Positions 1 through 8,589 of a stretch of 10,232 nt of DNA are shown here, piece by piece. The notes beneath the pieces were generated by a model. That model had not been told where the DNA came from and searched no databases. It worked only from the letters and a program-made list of their open reading frames with translations. How positions within the stretch are numbered: the first letter of the stretch is position 1; every line of letters starts with the position of its first letter. The position numbers and the translations under genes were made by a program. Origin of the DNA: Smittium mucronatum (Eukaryota > Kickxellomycota > Harpellomycetes > Harpellales > Legeriomycetaceae); the NCBI GenBank assembly GCA_001953115.1, contig LSSL01000627.1, positions 5,283 to 15,514 on the forward strand. The letters are read 5' to 3'.

Positions 1-93
<93 letters not shown>
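1..93. repeat. (CTA)31 trinucleotide microsatellite
   Basis: The window opens inside a perfect CTA array: 31 uninterrupted units with no substitutions, ending where the sequence changes to TGGGATACCC. The left edge is cut by the window, so the true length is unknown. The opposite strand reads (TAG)n or (AGT)n. An array this pure is usually young and length-polymorphic. Every CTA-phase reading of the minus strand is a run of TAG stops, so a coding role in that frame is excluded. Confidence 0.98.
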
Positions 94-3000
94 TGGGATA
101 CCCTAAAAATAATACTTTGAAAGTCATGTAGATATGAACGTTTTCAAACCCTCCGAAATACTACAAAGGAAATTTTGGGGTTGCGATTAATTTGTATGAA
201 CTATGATTAAAATCCAACTCGAAGATGTATGGCTCAAGATATTTTATTTTTTCAAAAAAAAATTCAAAAAATCTATTAAATCCAGCTTAATATTACATTT
301 AAACTAGTGATGCATTTTTTATCTATTTTGTTTATATTTGAGTATATTTTTTTGTATAAAAAATCTAAAAATCTTTTTTATATATTTTTGGTGTATATCC
401 TCCTCTATCCTTGAAATTGACCCATTATTTTTATTATTTTAACAACCAAACTCATGAAAATACAATAGATAAATTTTATATCTACTTAAAAGATAACTAA
501 TTTCCACCTTCATAATAGTATTGCAGTAATTTTTTTTTTAGAAATTGAACTATCTAACCGAATAATTTTTCAGTGTAGATATTTTAGAGAAATATATTTT
601 TTAGGAATATTTAAATATATTTCAAAGATTGTATATCTTATACTCCAGTTGAATATTCTTGATATCGATTTTGAATTAATTAGGATATAAAAATTATGAT
701 TTTGATATATATTTGAAAAATTTATTTATTTTTAGTTATACTAGATTTATTCTTTAAATATTTACATTTATATTTTTTAAAATAAACATCTTTGGTCAAA
801 AGAATTGGCTTAAAACGATTTTTTTTCATAAAAGTTTATTAAAAATTAATAAATGTATTTAAAGGTCTAATTTAATAGCAAACCAAACCAATAAAAGCAA
901 ATCAACAACCTTTTGGTGGATGTAAAGATATTTTGGTAAAGAAAAAAGCCTGTGAAAGGGAATTTTGGTGATGGGTGTGATATTTTAGTGTTATATGTTT
1001 AAATTAAATTTAAAATTATATAATTCAAAGTAAATTTAAATTTTTTCAAATAAAATGAGAGTTTTAGAATATTTCGGCTCCTAAATGATGTAAAAAACTC
1101 ATAAAAATTAATTGTTAAAGAAAAGAAACCTATTTTTTTTTATTTAATTCTATTTAAAGCGATTCTTTTTGTTATGAATAATGGGGATGTTATTGTATTT
1201 AAAAAAAAATTCCAATTACATAAACAAAATATTTGGGGAAAAAAAAAAGCATCAGGACATTCCAACCAATCTTAGCATTCAGTTTTCATTTCGCCAATTA
1301 CTTTTAACTCAACATAAATATCATACAAGTTCCATTTCACCTAATTCCATTTACTCTAAAATTGATAATTAAACGATGTTAACTTTTTGACTTGTAATTT
1401 TTTAATATTATTCTAAAAAACATACACTTAATCGAAATTCGAAAATAATGAATTCAAACGCGTTTTTAGTTTTCTCCTGTTGGAATCTGTATAATTGGAT
1501 AGAAAGTCTATTGGTTGAAATTTCAGTCTATTGAAATGTAAAATTAAGTAAAATTGAGCTTTATGAAGCAAAATTGGATGAAGAAGAATTGGATTAAATG
1601 TCGCGTAGCCAAAAAAATTACTATTAAATTCACCGATTTATATTGGGAAAATTCATGTTTTTTTTCAAAAATATTCAAATGGGTCTAAACTGATAAGTTA
1701 AAGTTACTAGAAACAGTTAATTGGTACATATATCAATCGAGAGGGTTAAGTATTAATCAAAGAACATTTTATTATTCCATAATCTGGTTTATTAATTTAA
1801 AAATTATTTTAATAGATCCAAACTGTTTTTTTTTTATTCAGGTACATCCCAATAAAATACCTCACTAAATTCAATAAGGATTTTTCGATGCTTTTGTTAA
1901 ATTTTTTGATTGGAACATTTTAGGATAAATTATCATCTTACCAAATCGGCCAATAAAATCACGACTCCGTTAAAAAGTTCGTTTAAAAACAGGCTATTAG
2001 TATTATTTAATATAGATTATTAAGCCTATAGTGTGTTTTTGAATATTTTTTCTGGTCCGTGATAAATGGGTGTCAATAAAAAAAATAATAAAATTTCATT
2101 TTTGAAACTAAAATACATATTTGGAGCTTTTGGGATAATTTTTTTCCAAAATAGCATTTAGCTTTATTTTTGAAATTCTACACACTGTTTTCAACCATTT
2201 GAAATGTATATGGGTTGGCGGGAATGTAGTTTTTTTCTGAATTCAAAAACTTGCTGGCTTGTTTTTGAGGAGTGGTTTTAAGATATTTATCTATTTCTGA
2301 AACATTTTTTGGCCCTTTTGCTTATAATTTCTAGCTACTGAGATATAAACAGTTTATTCATATTATTGAATCAATTATAAAGTTTTTTCTGAGAATAAAC
2401 GATTAAAAACGTATTTCCATTTATAATCCGGTTAATGTGGTACATTTATAGCATTATTCTGGAAAATTTGCCCTATCTTTCATTTATTTCTCAGTTATTA
2501 TTACTATATTATGAAAATAATAAACTGAATTTTTAAATACGAGTATATGCATTTAAACAATATTTATTATCAAATCTGACCAAAAATAAAGAATTTTTCA
2601 TTTATTAAGATCCATTTAAATTACAATGTGAAAATATTGTCAATTTTTTTTAGTAAAACGTATTTATACCTCAGCTCATATAAAAATTCAATTTAAATGC
2701 ATATTTTAACCGTGAAATTCGGGGTTTAACTCTGAATAGATAGAGGTGACATCGTATATATTTAGTTATTTTACCCAAATTTAATCGATAGAAATATCTT
2801 TAATGAAAATTTTTTTGTTTTGACATTTTACGCATGTTATATTATAATCCAAAATAAAAAATGAATTTATTTATTTTTATTTGAGTTAATAAATTTATAG
2901 GATTAAGCAAATAAAATTTTCAACTTTTATTATGACTTTTGTTCTTTTCAATTTTTTTTAGCCACCTTTTCCCTTTTCTGGTCTTAATCAGGGTTATATT

Positions 3001-3096
3001 CAAAACTTCTAATATTTTTATTTTTGGGAGAAAATAATATAAATGTACTCATTTCTTTTTATTCAAGAAATCGAAACAAAAAGAATAATAATCGGC
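94..3096. other. AT-rich intergenic desert without recognisable genes
   Basis: About 3 kb of A/T-run sequence with short poly-A and poly-T tracts throughout. The longest open frame is a 63-codon + strand frame at 1181-1372, rich in Lys, Asn and Ser as expected by chance from A-rich DNA, with no motif I recognise. A 62-codon minus-strand frame starting at 3251 runs into the (AT)n tract at 3097-3117 and reads as alternating Ile/Tyr there, so it is also non-coding. No tRNA, promoter set or transposase motif was seen on either strand. A short imperfect direct repeat (AGTCTATTG twice, about 1505-1535) is the only local structure noticed. Confidence 0.8.
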
Positions 3097-3117
3097 ATAT
3101 ATATATATATATATATA
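3097..3117. repeat. (AT)n dinucleotide microsatellite
   Basis: Twenty-one bases of uninterrupted alternating A and T (10.5 units), flanked by GGC on the left and CCAG on the right. It is self-complementary and could extrude as a cruciform, but short AT tracts of this kind are expected in such AT-rich DNA. Confidence 0.95.
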
Positions 3118-5130
3118 CCAGTATTGATAAATAGGAAGTAATAATCATTGAATATTTTAGAAATTATATCTAAATTGGGGGACGTGCTTTTTTCGAATAA
3201 AAAAACGATTTTCGATCCCAGATCTAGTCTCACTGCTAAACCATTTAACACAGCTTAACATTTTTGCCCAATGGTTTAGACAAATAAACTAAATATAAAA
3301 GCCACAATTTCTTTTCACACATTTCATTATAGTTCATATTTCGGAAATTGGTAATAAAAAAACGTGCGGATCCATTCAAAAAAAAAATTAATAAAAGATT
3401 TATATACTCTAACAAGCTTATTCATCTCCAGCCTATTTGTCCTTTATTTTCCTGTTAATCATTTACGGGAAATTATTAGTTGAAGGTATAAGTAACTCAA
3501 AACTCTCACTCTAACTAAAACATTTTTTGAGGTACAAATAATCAATATTACTAGATTTTTCTTGAAATTTCGTTATTTGTGGATATTTTTAGGGAATAAA
3601 CTCGCCGACGCTTCAAATATATTTTGAGTGGACATGAGCTGCATTTTTTTAATATCATTTCTCATGTATCTTTTGTAAGTTTTATCACATCTATTGATTA
3701 TTCTAATATATTTTTGAATATATGGTATTAGCAATTTCCTATATTCATAGAATTTTCAAAAAATTATGTTCTCCTTCAAATAGCCTCCATTGAATCAGCT
3801 ATTAAAACATATCCTTTCAAATTGAGCCCATTTTTTAAATATCTTTATTTAAAGTTGTAAAAAACCACGAATAGTTTTTATAATCGCCACTTTTGGTCAC
3901 CCCCATTGCCACAGTTATAAAAATTTGATCATTTTCGATAAAATATGTGATAATAGCAAATTATCATCGCATATAGCTGTATGAAAATAGAGTATATATA
4001 AATATTATCTTTCTTTGAAAAAAAAAAATCAGCAATATTTTAAAAGCTATTATATATTCCAAGCGAGCTCATTATTGATGAGCTATCAACTATATACGAT
4101 CTCCGGGGATCTGCTCTTTTCTGAAAATAGCTTAAAAAATAATTGAAAATTATCTGTTGATTTAATTTTTTTTTATATTCTCTAGTTTTCTATTGCTGTG
4201 TATATTTTATAATTAAAACTTTCGATCTATTGGAACCAATAGTACGTTTAATTGTTTTTGGCTTTTATATTAATTCGAAAAGTTTTAAATACTACCCTCT
4301 TTTCAAATTTCGAGATTTCAAAAACGCATTCTTCTAGGTGATCCTGGGGTGAATATATTTTTGGCTCGTTCTAATTGGTTTTAACCATCTTCAAATCATC
4401 TACACAATCCCAAATTTCAAAAAAAATTACATCTGTATATGCAATATATATTTCAATCCCCCCCCTCATGTTGTAAGACACTCTCAATCTTCTAAAGTAA
4501 CTATTATATTAATATTAATCGATCTTATAAAGTTTTTTTTATATAAGATCAAGATTTTTTGTGAATTGAAAAAATTTAAAAATAATTCTGATAATTTACT
4601 ACTTATTAAACTAAATATATAAATAGTATTATGCAATACCTTTTCAACACCAGATTCGAAAAAATTATAACCAAACTTGAAAAAAGTAAAATCAAATTCG
4701 AATTTAATAAAATTGATTTCGAAAAAATTAAGAATGTATCAGATAAAAGTCCAATAAATTAAAAAAAAAGTAAGTCCAATTTCGGAAGGTGAAACTAAAG
4801 TACTTTAAGCCACTAATTTAGTTTAATTATGACACAATGAATATATATTTTTTTAATATTTAATAAATATTGATAAAGATTCCCGAGTACATTTGTTTTT
4901 ATTTCCTTAAAATATATCCATATATTTTTTCTAGATATTTTTTATTTTATGTTTGAAATTTTAAAAGATTGAATTAATTCACTTGAATTTTGTTATCGAT
5001 TTTATTTTTTTGTTATGTTTTTTTTTTTTATCACGGAATTTTATTGTAAGATAACGTCATTAAAAACTATACTAAAAAAATTTGAAAAAAAGAAAAAAAA
5101 CGTATAGAAAAGACTATTATCCTAACTACA
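3118..5130. other. AT-rich intergenic desert
   Basis: About 2 kb of AT-rich sequence with no supported gene on either strand. Small local oddities are an 8-base C run at 4458-4465, and a perfect 7-bp inverted repeat (AGCTCAT at 4066-4072, ATGAGCT at 4078-4084). The latter is followed by a near-palindromic GATCTCCGGGGATC at about 4099-4112. This small G+C-richer patch at about 4060-4115 might be a fragment of something older, but it is too short to identify. The right end, about 5010-5100, is a dense mixture of poly-T and poly-A runs bordering the G+C-rich island. Confidence 0.75.
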
Positions 5131-5142
5131 ATAAGCCTTTCT

Positions 5143-5156
5143 GCCGGACTACCGGC
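5143..5156. repeat. short G+C hairpin (GCCGG-ACTA-CCGGC)
   Basis: Perfect 5-bp inverted repeat with a four-base loop at the left edge of the G+C-rich island. It is short, but all five pairs are G-C, so it would be stable as RNA. It lies within about 30 bp of the change in base composition and may mark the element boundary. Confidence 0.6.
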
Positions 5157-5268
5157 TGCGTACCTACGGGAAAAGGGTTCAATCTACCAACCGAAAGACC
5201 CCCCCCCGTAATTGCTTCAAGTAGGCTGGATGACTGAGGTTACGTGCAGTCAAGAATTAAGCTCTTTG

Positions 5269-5290
5269 TCAATGAGCAATAGTTCATTGA
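5269..5290. repeat. 7-bp inverted repeat TCAATGA / TCATTGA
   Basis: Perfect 7-bp arms at 5269-5275 and 5284-5290 with an eight-base loop. An alternative pairing uses AATAG in the loop with CTATT just downstream (5293-5297), so this stretch has competing folds. It lies 19 bp before the 11-bp inverted repeat at 5310-5347. Confidence 0.55.
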
Positions 5291-5309
5291 AGCTATTGAG
5301 CTCCTAGTC

Positions 5310-5347
5310 AGAGCCTAATTCTAACAGGTTTGATAAAATTAGGCTCT
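5310..5347. repeat. 11-bp perfect inverted repeat
   Basis: AGAGCCTAATT at 5310-5320 is the exact reverse complement of AATTAGGCTCT at 5337-5347, with a 16-base loop. Eleven consecutive pairs is more than expected by chance at this spacing. Together with the neighbouring repeats it suggests a folded RNA or a transposon-related palindrome. No known RNA family is recognised. Confidence 0.75.
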
Positions 5348-5525
5348 TAAACAAACGTGAGATTGGTAGACATGGCTTTCCTACAAATAGCTGTTAGACG
5401 CTGAGATCCGTCTGACTGTCGAACGCTGGACTTGTGCACTAGAATATGTCTCAGTTGTGCTAAACGATCGGTTTCTCCTGTTTCTAGATGGTCCTCCTCT
5501 GGAATCGCTGTCCTCCGAATCGCTG

Positions 5526-5611
5526 TGCGCTATCTCCACTACTCCCAACCAAGAATAGTGCAACGCTATGCGCTGTCTCCACTACTCCCAAACAAGAATA
5601 GTACAACGCTG
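5526..5611. repeat. 43-bp tandem duplication, two copies
   Basis: Copy 1 is 5526-5568 and copy 2 is 5569-5611. They align without gaps and differ at four positions (5532/5575, 5550/5593, 5560/5603, 5568/5611), so 39 of 43 match. The period is not a multiple of three, so the duplication would shift any reading frame, which argues that this part is not protein-coding. Just upstream, GAATCGCTGT occurs twice (around 5501-5525), giving a second, shorter reiteration. Direct duplications like this are common in element leaders and promoters, but the function here is unknown. Confidence 0.9.
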
Positions 5612-5626
5612 CGTGAAATTTTAGTC

Positions 5627-5651
5627 TAGTGTACTTCGAAAAAGTACACTA
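5627..5651. repeat. perfect 10-bp hairpin with CGAAA loop
   Basis: TAGTGTACTT at 5627-5636 is the exact reverse complement of AAGTACACTA at 5642-5651, separated by the five-base loop CGAAA. It lies 15 bp after the 43-bp duplication and 2 bp before a second hairpin. As DNA it could be a transposon terminal structure. As RNA it would be a stable stem-loop. No U-tract follows directly, so I do not call it a bacterial-type terminator. Confidence 0.85.
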
Positions 5652-5653
5652 TT

Positions 5654-5695
5654 AAGCCCCTAAACCACGGCAAGGTATTTCACTCTTAGGGGTTT
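5654..5695. repeat. second hairpin, 10-bp stem with one G-U pair
   Basis: AAGCCCCTAA at 5654-5663 pairs with TTAGGGGTTT at 5686-5695. Nine pairs are Watson-Crick and one (5656 with 5693) is G-U in the + strand transcript. The loop is 22 bases. It starts two bases after the preceding hairpin and ends at the right edge of the G+C-rich island. On the minus strand the odd pair becomes an A-C mismatch, a weak hint that the + strand is the folded one. Confidence 0.75.
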
Positions 5696-5697
5696 TG

Positions 5698-6132
5698 TTA
5701 TGTTTATCAATGATTTTTACTAAAAGATAAACGAGTTAGATAAGAATCATTAGCTTAAATGATTGCGTCACAATTTTCAGTTTGAAAAATAATGCGTTTT
5801 TTTCGGGAAATAATCTGCATAAGAGAAATTTCGGAGTTTTTTTTAAAAAAAATATTATTTATACCTCCAATATACTGCTAATAAAATATAAATAAGACCA
5901 GAAAATTACCACTTTATTTAAAAACATTCAACATCCTTTTTTGGACTATTTATCTCAAATAAAATAAGAATTTTTTCTAAATTGATGACTATGAAAACGA
6001 ATCGATAAAATAGAATGATACAAAAACATTCTAATATGCTGGAAGGGTTGTTTTAAAATCGTCTGGAAGTGGATTGAATACTCTTTTTTATAAATTGACT
6101 ATAAAATACCAAACTCCGCTGGGTATTTTTGG
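5698..6132. other. AT-rich spacer between the hairpin island and the transposase relic
   Basis: No gene is seen. It may contain the 5' untranslated part and left terminal inverted repeat of the Tc1/mariner relic that follows. I compared it by eye with the sequence after the relic (about 7000-7100) and found no convincing matching inverted end. A perfect 8-bp inverted repeat, AAAATACC (6103-6110) with GGTATTTT (6122-6129), lies just before the putative start codon. Confidence 0.6.
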
Positions 6133-6258
6133 ATGAATTATGGATCTATTAGTCAAAAAAATAGAGGCGGAAAACTGCTAGGAGCCATGAAAATACTTGA
6201 GAATAATTCGGAATTTCCAGTAAAAAAAATTGAAGAAAAATTTATTTATAGACTTTAA
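6133..6258 (+). pseudogene. N-terminal DNA-binding fragment of the transposase relic
   Basis: A 41-codon open segment from ATG 6133 to TAA 6256-6258. The early residues run GSISQKNRGGKLLG, matching the RGG-type start of Tc1-like helix-turn-helix domains. They are followed by an amphipathic stretch (MKILENNSEFPVKKIEEKF) like the first helices. Members of the superfamily use this region to bind the element's terminal inverted repeats. I chose ATG 6133 because it lies just before the motif and gives a normal distance to the RGG. The second half of the domain, after 6258, is eroded into Phe/Ser-rich low complexity. Confidence 0.65.
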
Positions 6259-6316
6259 GAGTTGAAATATTTTTTAAATTTGAATTTTGATTTTTCTTTC
6301 TCTTTCTCATCAAACA

Positions 6317-6436
6317 ATGGGCAGAAATCCTAATTTTAAAATATTTACGATTAAAGGAACTCATATGGAACCATCTAAAGTTAAATCTTTTGAAAATAAA
6401 TTAAAGAGTAAAAATTACGTAAAAAAGCTTCTCTAG
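6317..6436 (+). pseudogene. Linker fragment of the transposase relic
   Basis: A 39-codon open segment in a different frame from both neighbours. It reads IFTIKGTHMEPSKVKSFENK and then NYVKKLL before the stop at 6434-6436. This resembles the 'fT.K....p...N...nk..R..Y...l' region that precedes the catalytic core in this transposase group. In relics like this one, an Asn and an Arg of that pattern are commonly replaced (here Ser and Ser). A frame change of one base lies between 6436 and 6453. Confidence 0.6.
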
Positions 6437-6768
6437 CATCGAACATAGGAAAGTTCTTGTTTTTATCGAACAAATTAATTTAAATATATTTTTGAGGAGA
6501 TATAGCGGAATATCGATAAAGGGTCAGATGGTTGTATTAAAATTTCAAAAAACAAAAGTACCGAATTTCTATAAGATAGCTGGGATTCCAAAATGTCATA
6601 TTAACATTTTTTAAAAAAAAAAGAAATAGCTATAAATCAGTTGATTGAGACAAATGGATTAACGGAATATTGGTGAAGCGATTAGACTTGGATTATCTTC
6701 ATCAAATATCGTTATTATTTAAGATAATTCAACTTTTAGCAATGGTGTTTTGGATTCGATTCCCGTGT

Positions 6769-6791
6769 ATAAGGTGGTAGAGCCACTTTAT
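6769..6791. repeat. 9-bp hairpin inside the transposase relic
   Basis: ATAAGGTGG (6769-6777) pairs with CCACTTTAT (6783-6791) with one G-U pair and a five-base loop TAGAG. It lies between the second and third catalytic blocks of the transposase relic and is most likely coincidental. Confidence 0.4.
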
Positions 6792-6968
6792 CTAAACACT
6801 TATTCCCCGATGTTTAATCCAATATAGAATTTACGTAGTGTAATCAAATCCACTATTAAGAAGAAAATCTAGATAGTGTTAGAAAAATGAATAATGGAGA
6901 GTGTAAGAAAGTTGAATGGGCCAACAGAATCAACGAAAAGACAATTCATAATTAATATGCAGCAGTAA

Positions 6969-8589
6969 TTCAATAAATTTCACAAAGTTTTAATGAACAT
7001 ATGCAGTCGTTTTATTTTAGACGTGATATAGACTATCGGTATTTCCTTTCAGTGCGTGTTTGAGCTATTTTACGTTTTTAATTTTTATCATCCGAAATTT
7101 CACTTGATTTTTTTATTCATTTTTTCTTTTTTTGTAATTTATTGAACTTTTAACCAATAAATTTCTACTTTTTTCAAAATCAATTTTATTAGATGTTCAG
7201 TAAAAAAAACTGAGAATGTTTAAACCTTGTTAATTTTCACCCAAAAATATCTAAATAACTTGTTTAAGATATAAAATATCAATCTAAAAATATATTAGGT
7301 AATCATTGGATAAAATCATGAAATGAAATTTTATTGAAGCATCAAAATTTTTTGGAAAAACGCTTTATATTGATAAATCTGCCTTTTTTTAAATGAAAAA
7401 ATATTTATGGTAAAAATTGGATTTATCAAAAAAAATCATTTTTATCGAAAGAAGAGGAATCTACCTGAAAAACATTATTTATTGGTTTCAGTTCAATATT
7501 ATCTGAATAAAAATTTATCCCGAAATCGATTAAATTTATAAAACAGATAAAAGTGAAATTATGATGCGATAAAAAAAATCGAAATTTACTGAACTGTTTG
7601 GAATTAAATATAATTTTATTCTATCTATTTTTTGCCTTTTTAAAAATATTTTTTTGTGAAATCACATCTTCATCAATTCCTTTTCCCCTCATTTCCTTTT
7701 CTTTTTCATTTTATTCCCTCTTTCCTCTTCATCATTCCAAGCAACATCGATTAAAATTATTTTAATTCAAAAAACGATACGACCAATGATGCAATTTAAA
7801 TAAGTAAATAATAGTTGTTTTTTAAATTATATATAAATTTTTTTTGAACTAGATATGAGATGAAATATCCGGTGGATTACTAAAGTTATTAATCGATGCC
7901 ATTATAAATTCAGTATAAGGTATTCCATTTTTTTTTTTGAAGATATATATATATATTTGAAAGAAATATCAAAGCATATGTTTTATACTTTTATAGAAAT
8001 TCGTTAAACTAAAATAAAATCAAGCTGGGTTTTATATATTTAAATTCACAGTGTGTAATGCTCAAAATTATACCCTCAAAAAAATTCTTGATTTTTTTTT
8101 TGAATAATCAAAATCTTATTCCATATCAATTTATATAGATTTAATTAGATTGAATTTTTTAAATATTTTTTAAATTAAATATAGATAAAATTTCACTTTT
8201 TTTTAATAGGATTTCTTTTATAATTATTAAATATCTTATTAAAAATATACTTATTACATCTTTATAAATAAAAACTGTTTTATTTTTAAAAATTTTATGA
8301 CTGATAATATTATTTTAAAGGGGTTTTTTTTTAATCCAGAGGTTTATCTTGTCGAAATTCCTCTCAATAGGTGTCATCTCAGGTGAAAATTAGTGAGACA
8401 AATACAAAAATCGTTTATATCCCAATTAAATTCTAAATACGATCTTATTTTAAACCTTGCAGCACCCCAGAACTGCTTTAAATGAAAGTGATGATTCTCG
8501 TAAATTATTCTAGCTGAAGATAATTATTATTTTTTAAAAATTAAATTTTTCTAAGGTTAGAGTCCTTTACTGGTAAAATTTCAGGTATA
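6969..8589. other. AT-rich intergenic desert
   Basis: About 1.6 kb with no gene seen on either strand. It may include the right end of the Tc1/mariner relic, but no terminal inverted repeat was identified. Contents noted are the polypyrimidine tract listed separately, an (AT)7 tract at 7943-7956, and many A or T runs of 7-10 bases. The piece at about 8330-8515 is slightly richer in G+C and may belong to the island that follows, but no motif was recognised in it. Confidence 0.75.
7677..7738 (+). repeat. 62-bp polypyrimidine tract
   Basis: Fifty-seven of 62 bases are C or T, the other five are A, and there is no G. The G-free stretch extends from about 7659 to 7740. It is a mixture of C and T rather than a simple T run, so it stands out from the surrounding poly-A/poly-T background. 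Such tracts can form unusual DNA structures or precede splice acceptors, but no exon follows here. Confidence 0.7.

Larger units (their letters stand above)
5131..5697. other. G+C-rich, hairpin-rich island of unknown identity
   Basis: Base composition changes abruptly here: line 5461-5520 has 29 G+C in 60, against 12 in 60 at 4141-4200. The island holds at least five inverted repeats (5143-5156, 5269-5290, 5310-5347, 5627-5651, 5654-5695), a 9-base C run at 5199-5207 and a 43-bp tandem duplication at 5526-5611. Open frames exist on both strands in the same place. A + strand frame at 5432-5629 has 65 codons. A minus-strand frame at 5381-5563 has 60 codons, is rich in Ser, Arg and Asp, and lacks an ATG. 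Neither shows a domain I recognise. The density of hairpins suggests a structured RNA, a transposon end or an untranslated region rather than a protein gene. I considered rRNA, tRNA, snRNA and SRP RNA and saw none of their conserved motifs. It is probably a mobile-element fragment, which is inference only. Confidence 0.55.
6133..6968 (+). pseudogene. Decayed Tc1/mariner-type (IS630 superfamily) DDE transposase
   Basis: A dead DNA-transposon transposase, an enzyme that cuts and rejoins element ends in the nucleus. It reads through three frames. Piece one (6133 ATG to the stop at 6256) has an RGG motif followed by a helix-rich segment like the N-terminal helix-turn-helix region. Piece two (6317 ATG to the stop at 6434) matches the linker before the catalytic core. 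Piece three, from about 6444, holds the core: VLVFIEQINLNIF, then RRYSGISIKGQ, as in the 'FIDE.NFN...RR..G.s.KG' signature. After stops at 6612 and beyond comes the second catalytic block DNSTFSN (Asp at 6723-6725), then YSPMFNPI with a TAG at 6825-6827 where the third catalytic Glu belongs. The first catalytic Asp position (6468-6470) reads GAA (Glu). There are 33 codons between the Asp and the Glu position, close to the 34 of Tc1. Frameshifts and several stops exclude function. No terminal inverted repeats were found. Confidence 0.88.

Noticed and set aside
1181..1372. 63-codon + strand open frame
   Set aside because: Lys/Asn/Ser-rich composition typical of A-rich non-coding DNA, a poly-Lys run from poly-A, no motif, and no coding context.
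3063..3251. 62-codon minus-strand open frame
   Set aside because: Part of it is the translated (AT)n microsatellite (Ile/Tyr alternation). The rest has no recognisable domain.
5432..5629. 65-codon + strand open frame in the first island
   Set aside because: It spans the 43-bp duplication, whose period changes frame between copies, so the second copy is read differently. An opposite-strand frame overlaps it, and there is no known motif.
5627..5662. Possible Helitron 3' end (hairpin followed by CTAA)
   Set aside because: The hairpin and a CTRR-like CTAA nine bases later are present, but the next base is A rather than the expected T. No Helitron 5' TC end or Rep/helicase trace was seen, and the second hairpin overlaps the site.
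6750..6768. T-arm-like GATTCGATTCCC
   Set aside because: It lies inside the transposase relic in the correct coding phase, and no matching acceptor or anticodon arms exist.
6000..7100. Terminal inverted repeats for the Tc1/mariner relic
   Set aside because: Compared by eye between about 5850-6130 and 6970-7200. Only short AT-rich similarities (for example around 5995 and 7070) were found, none convincing.
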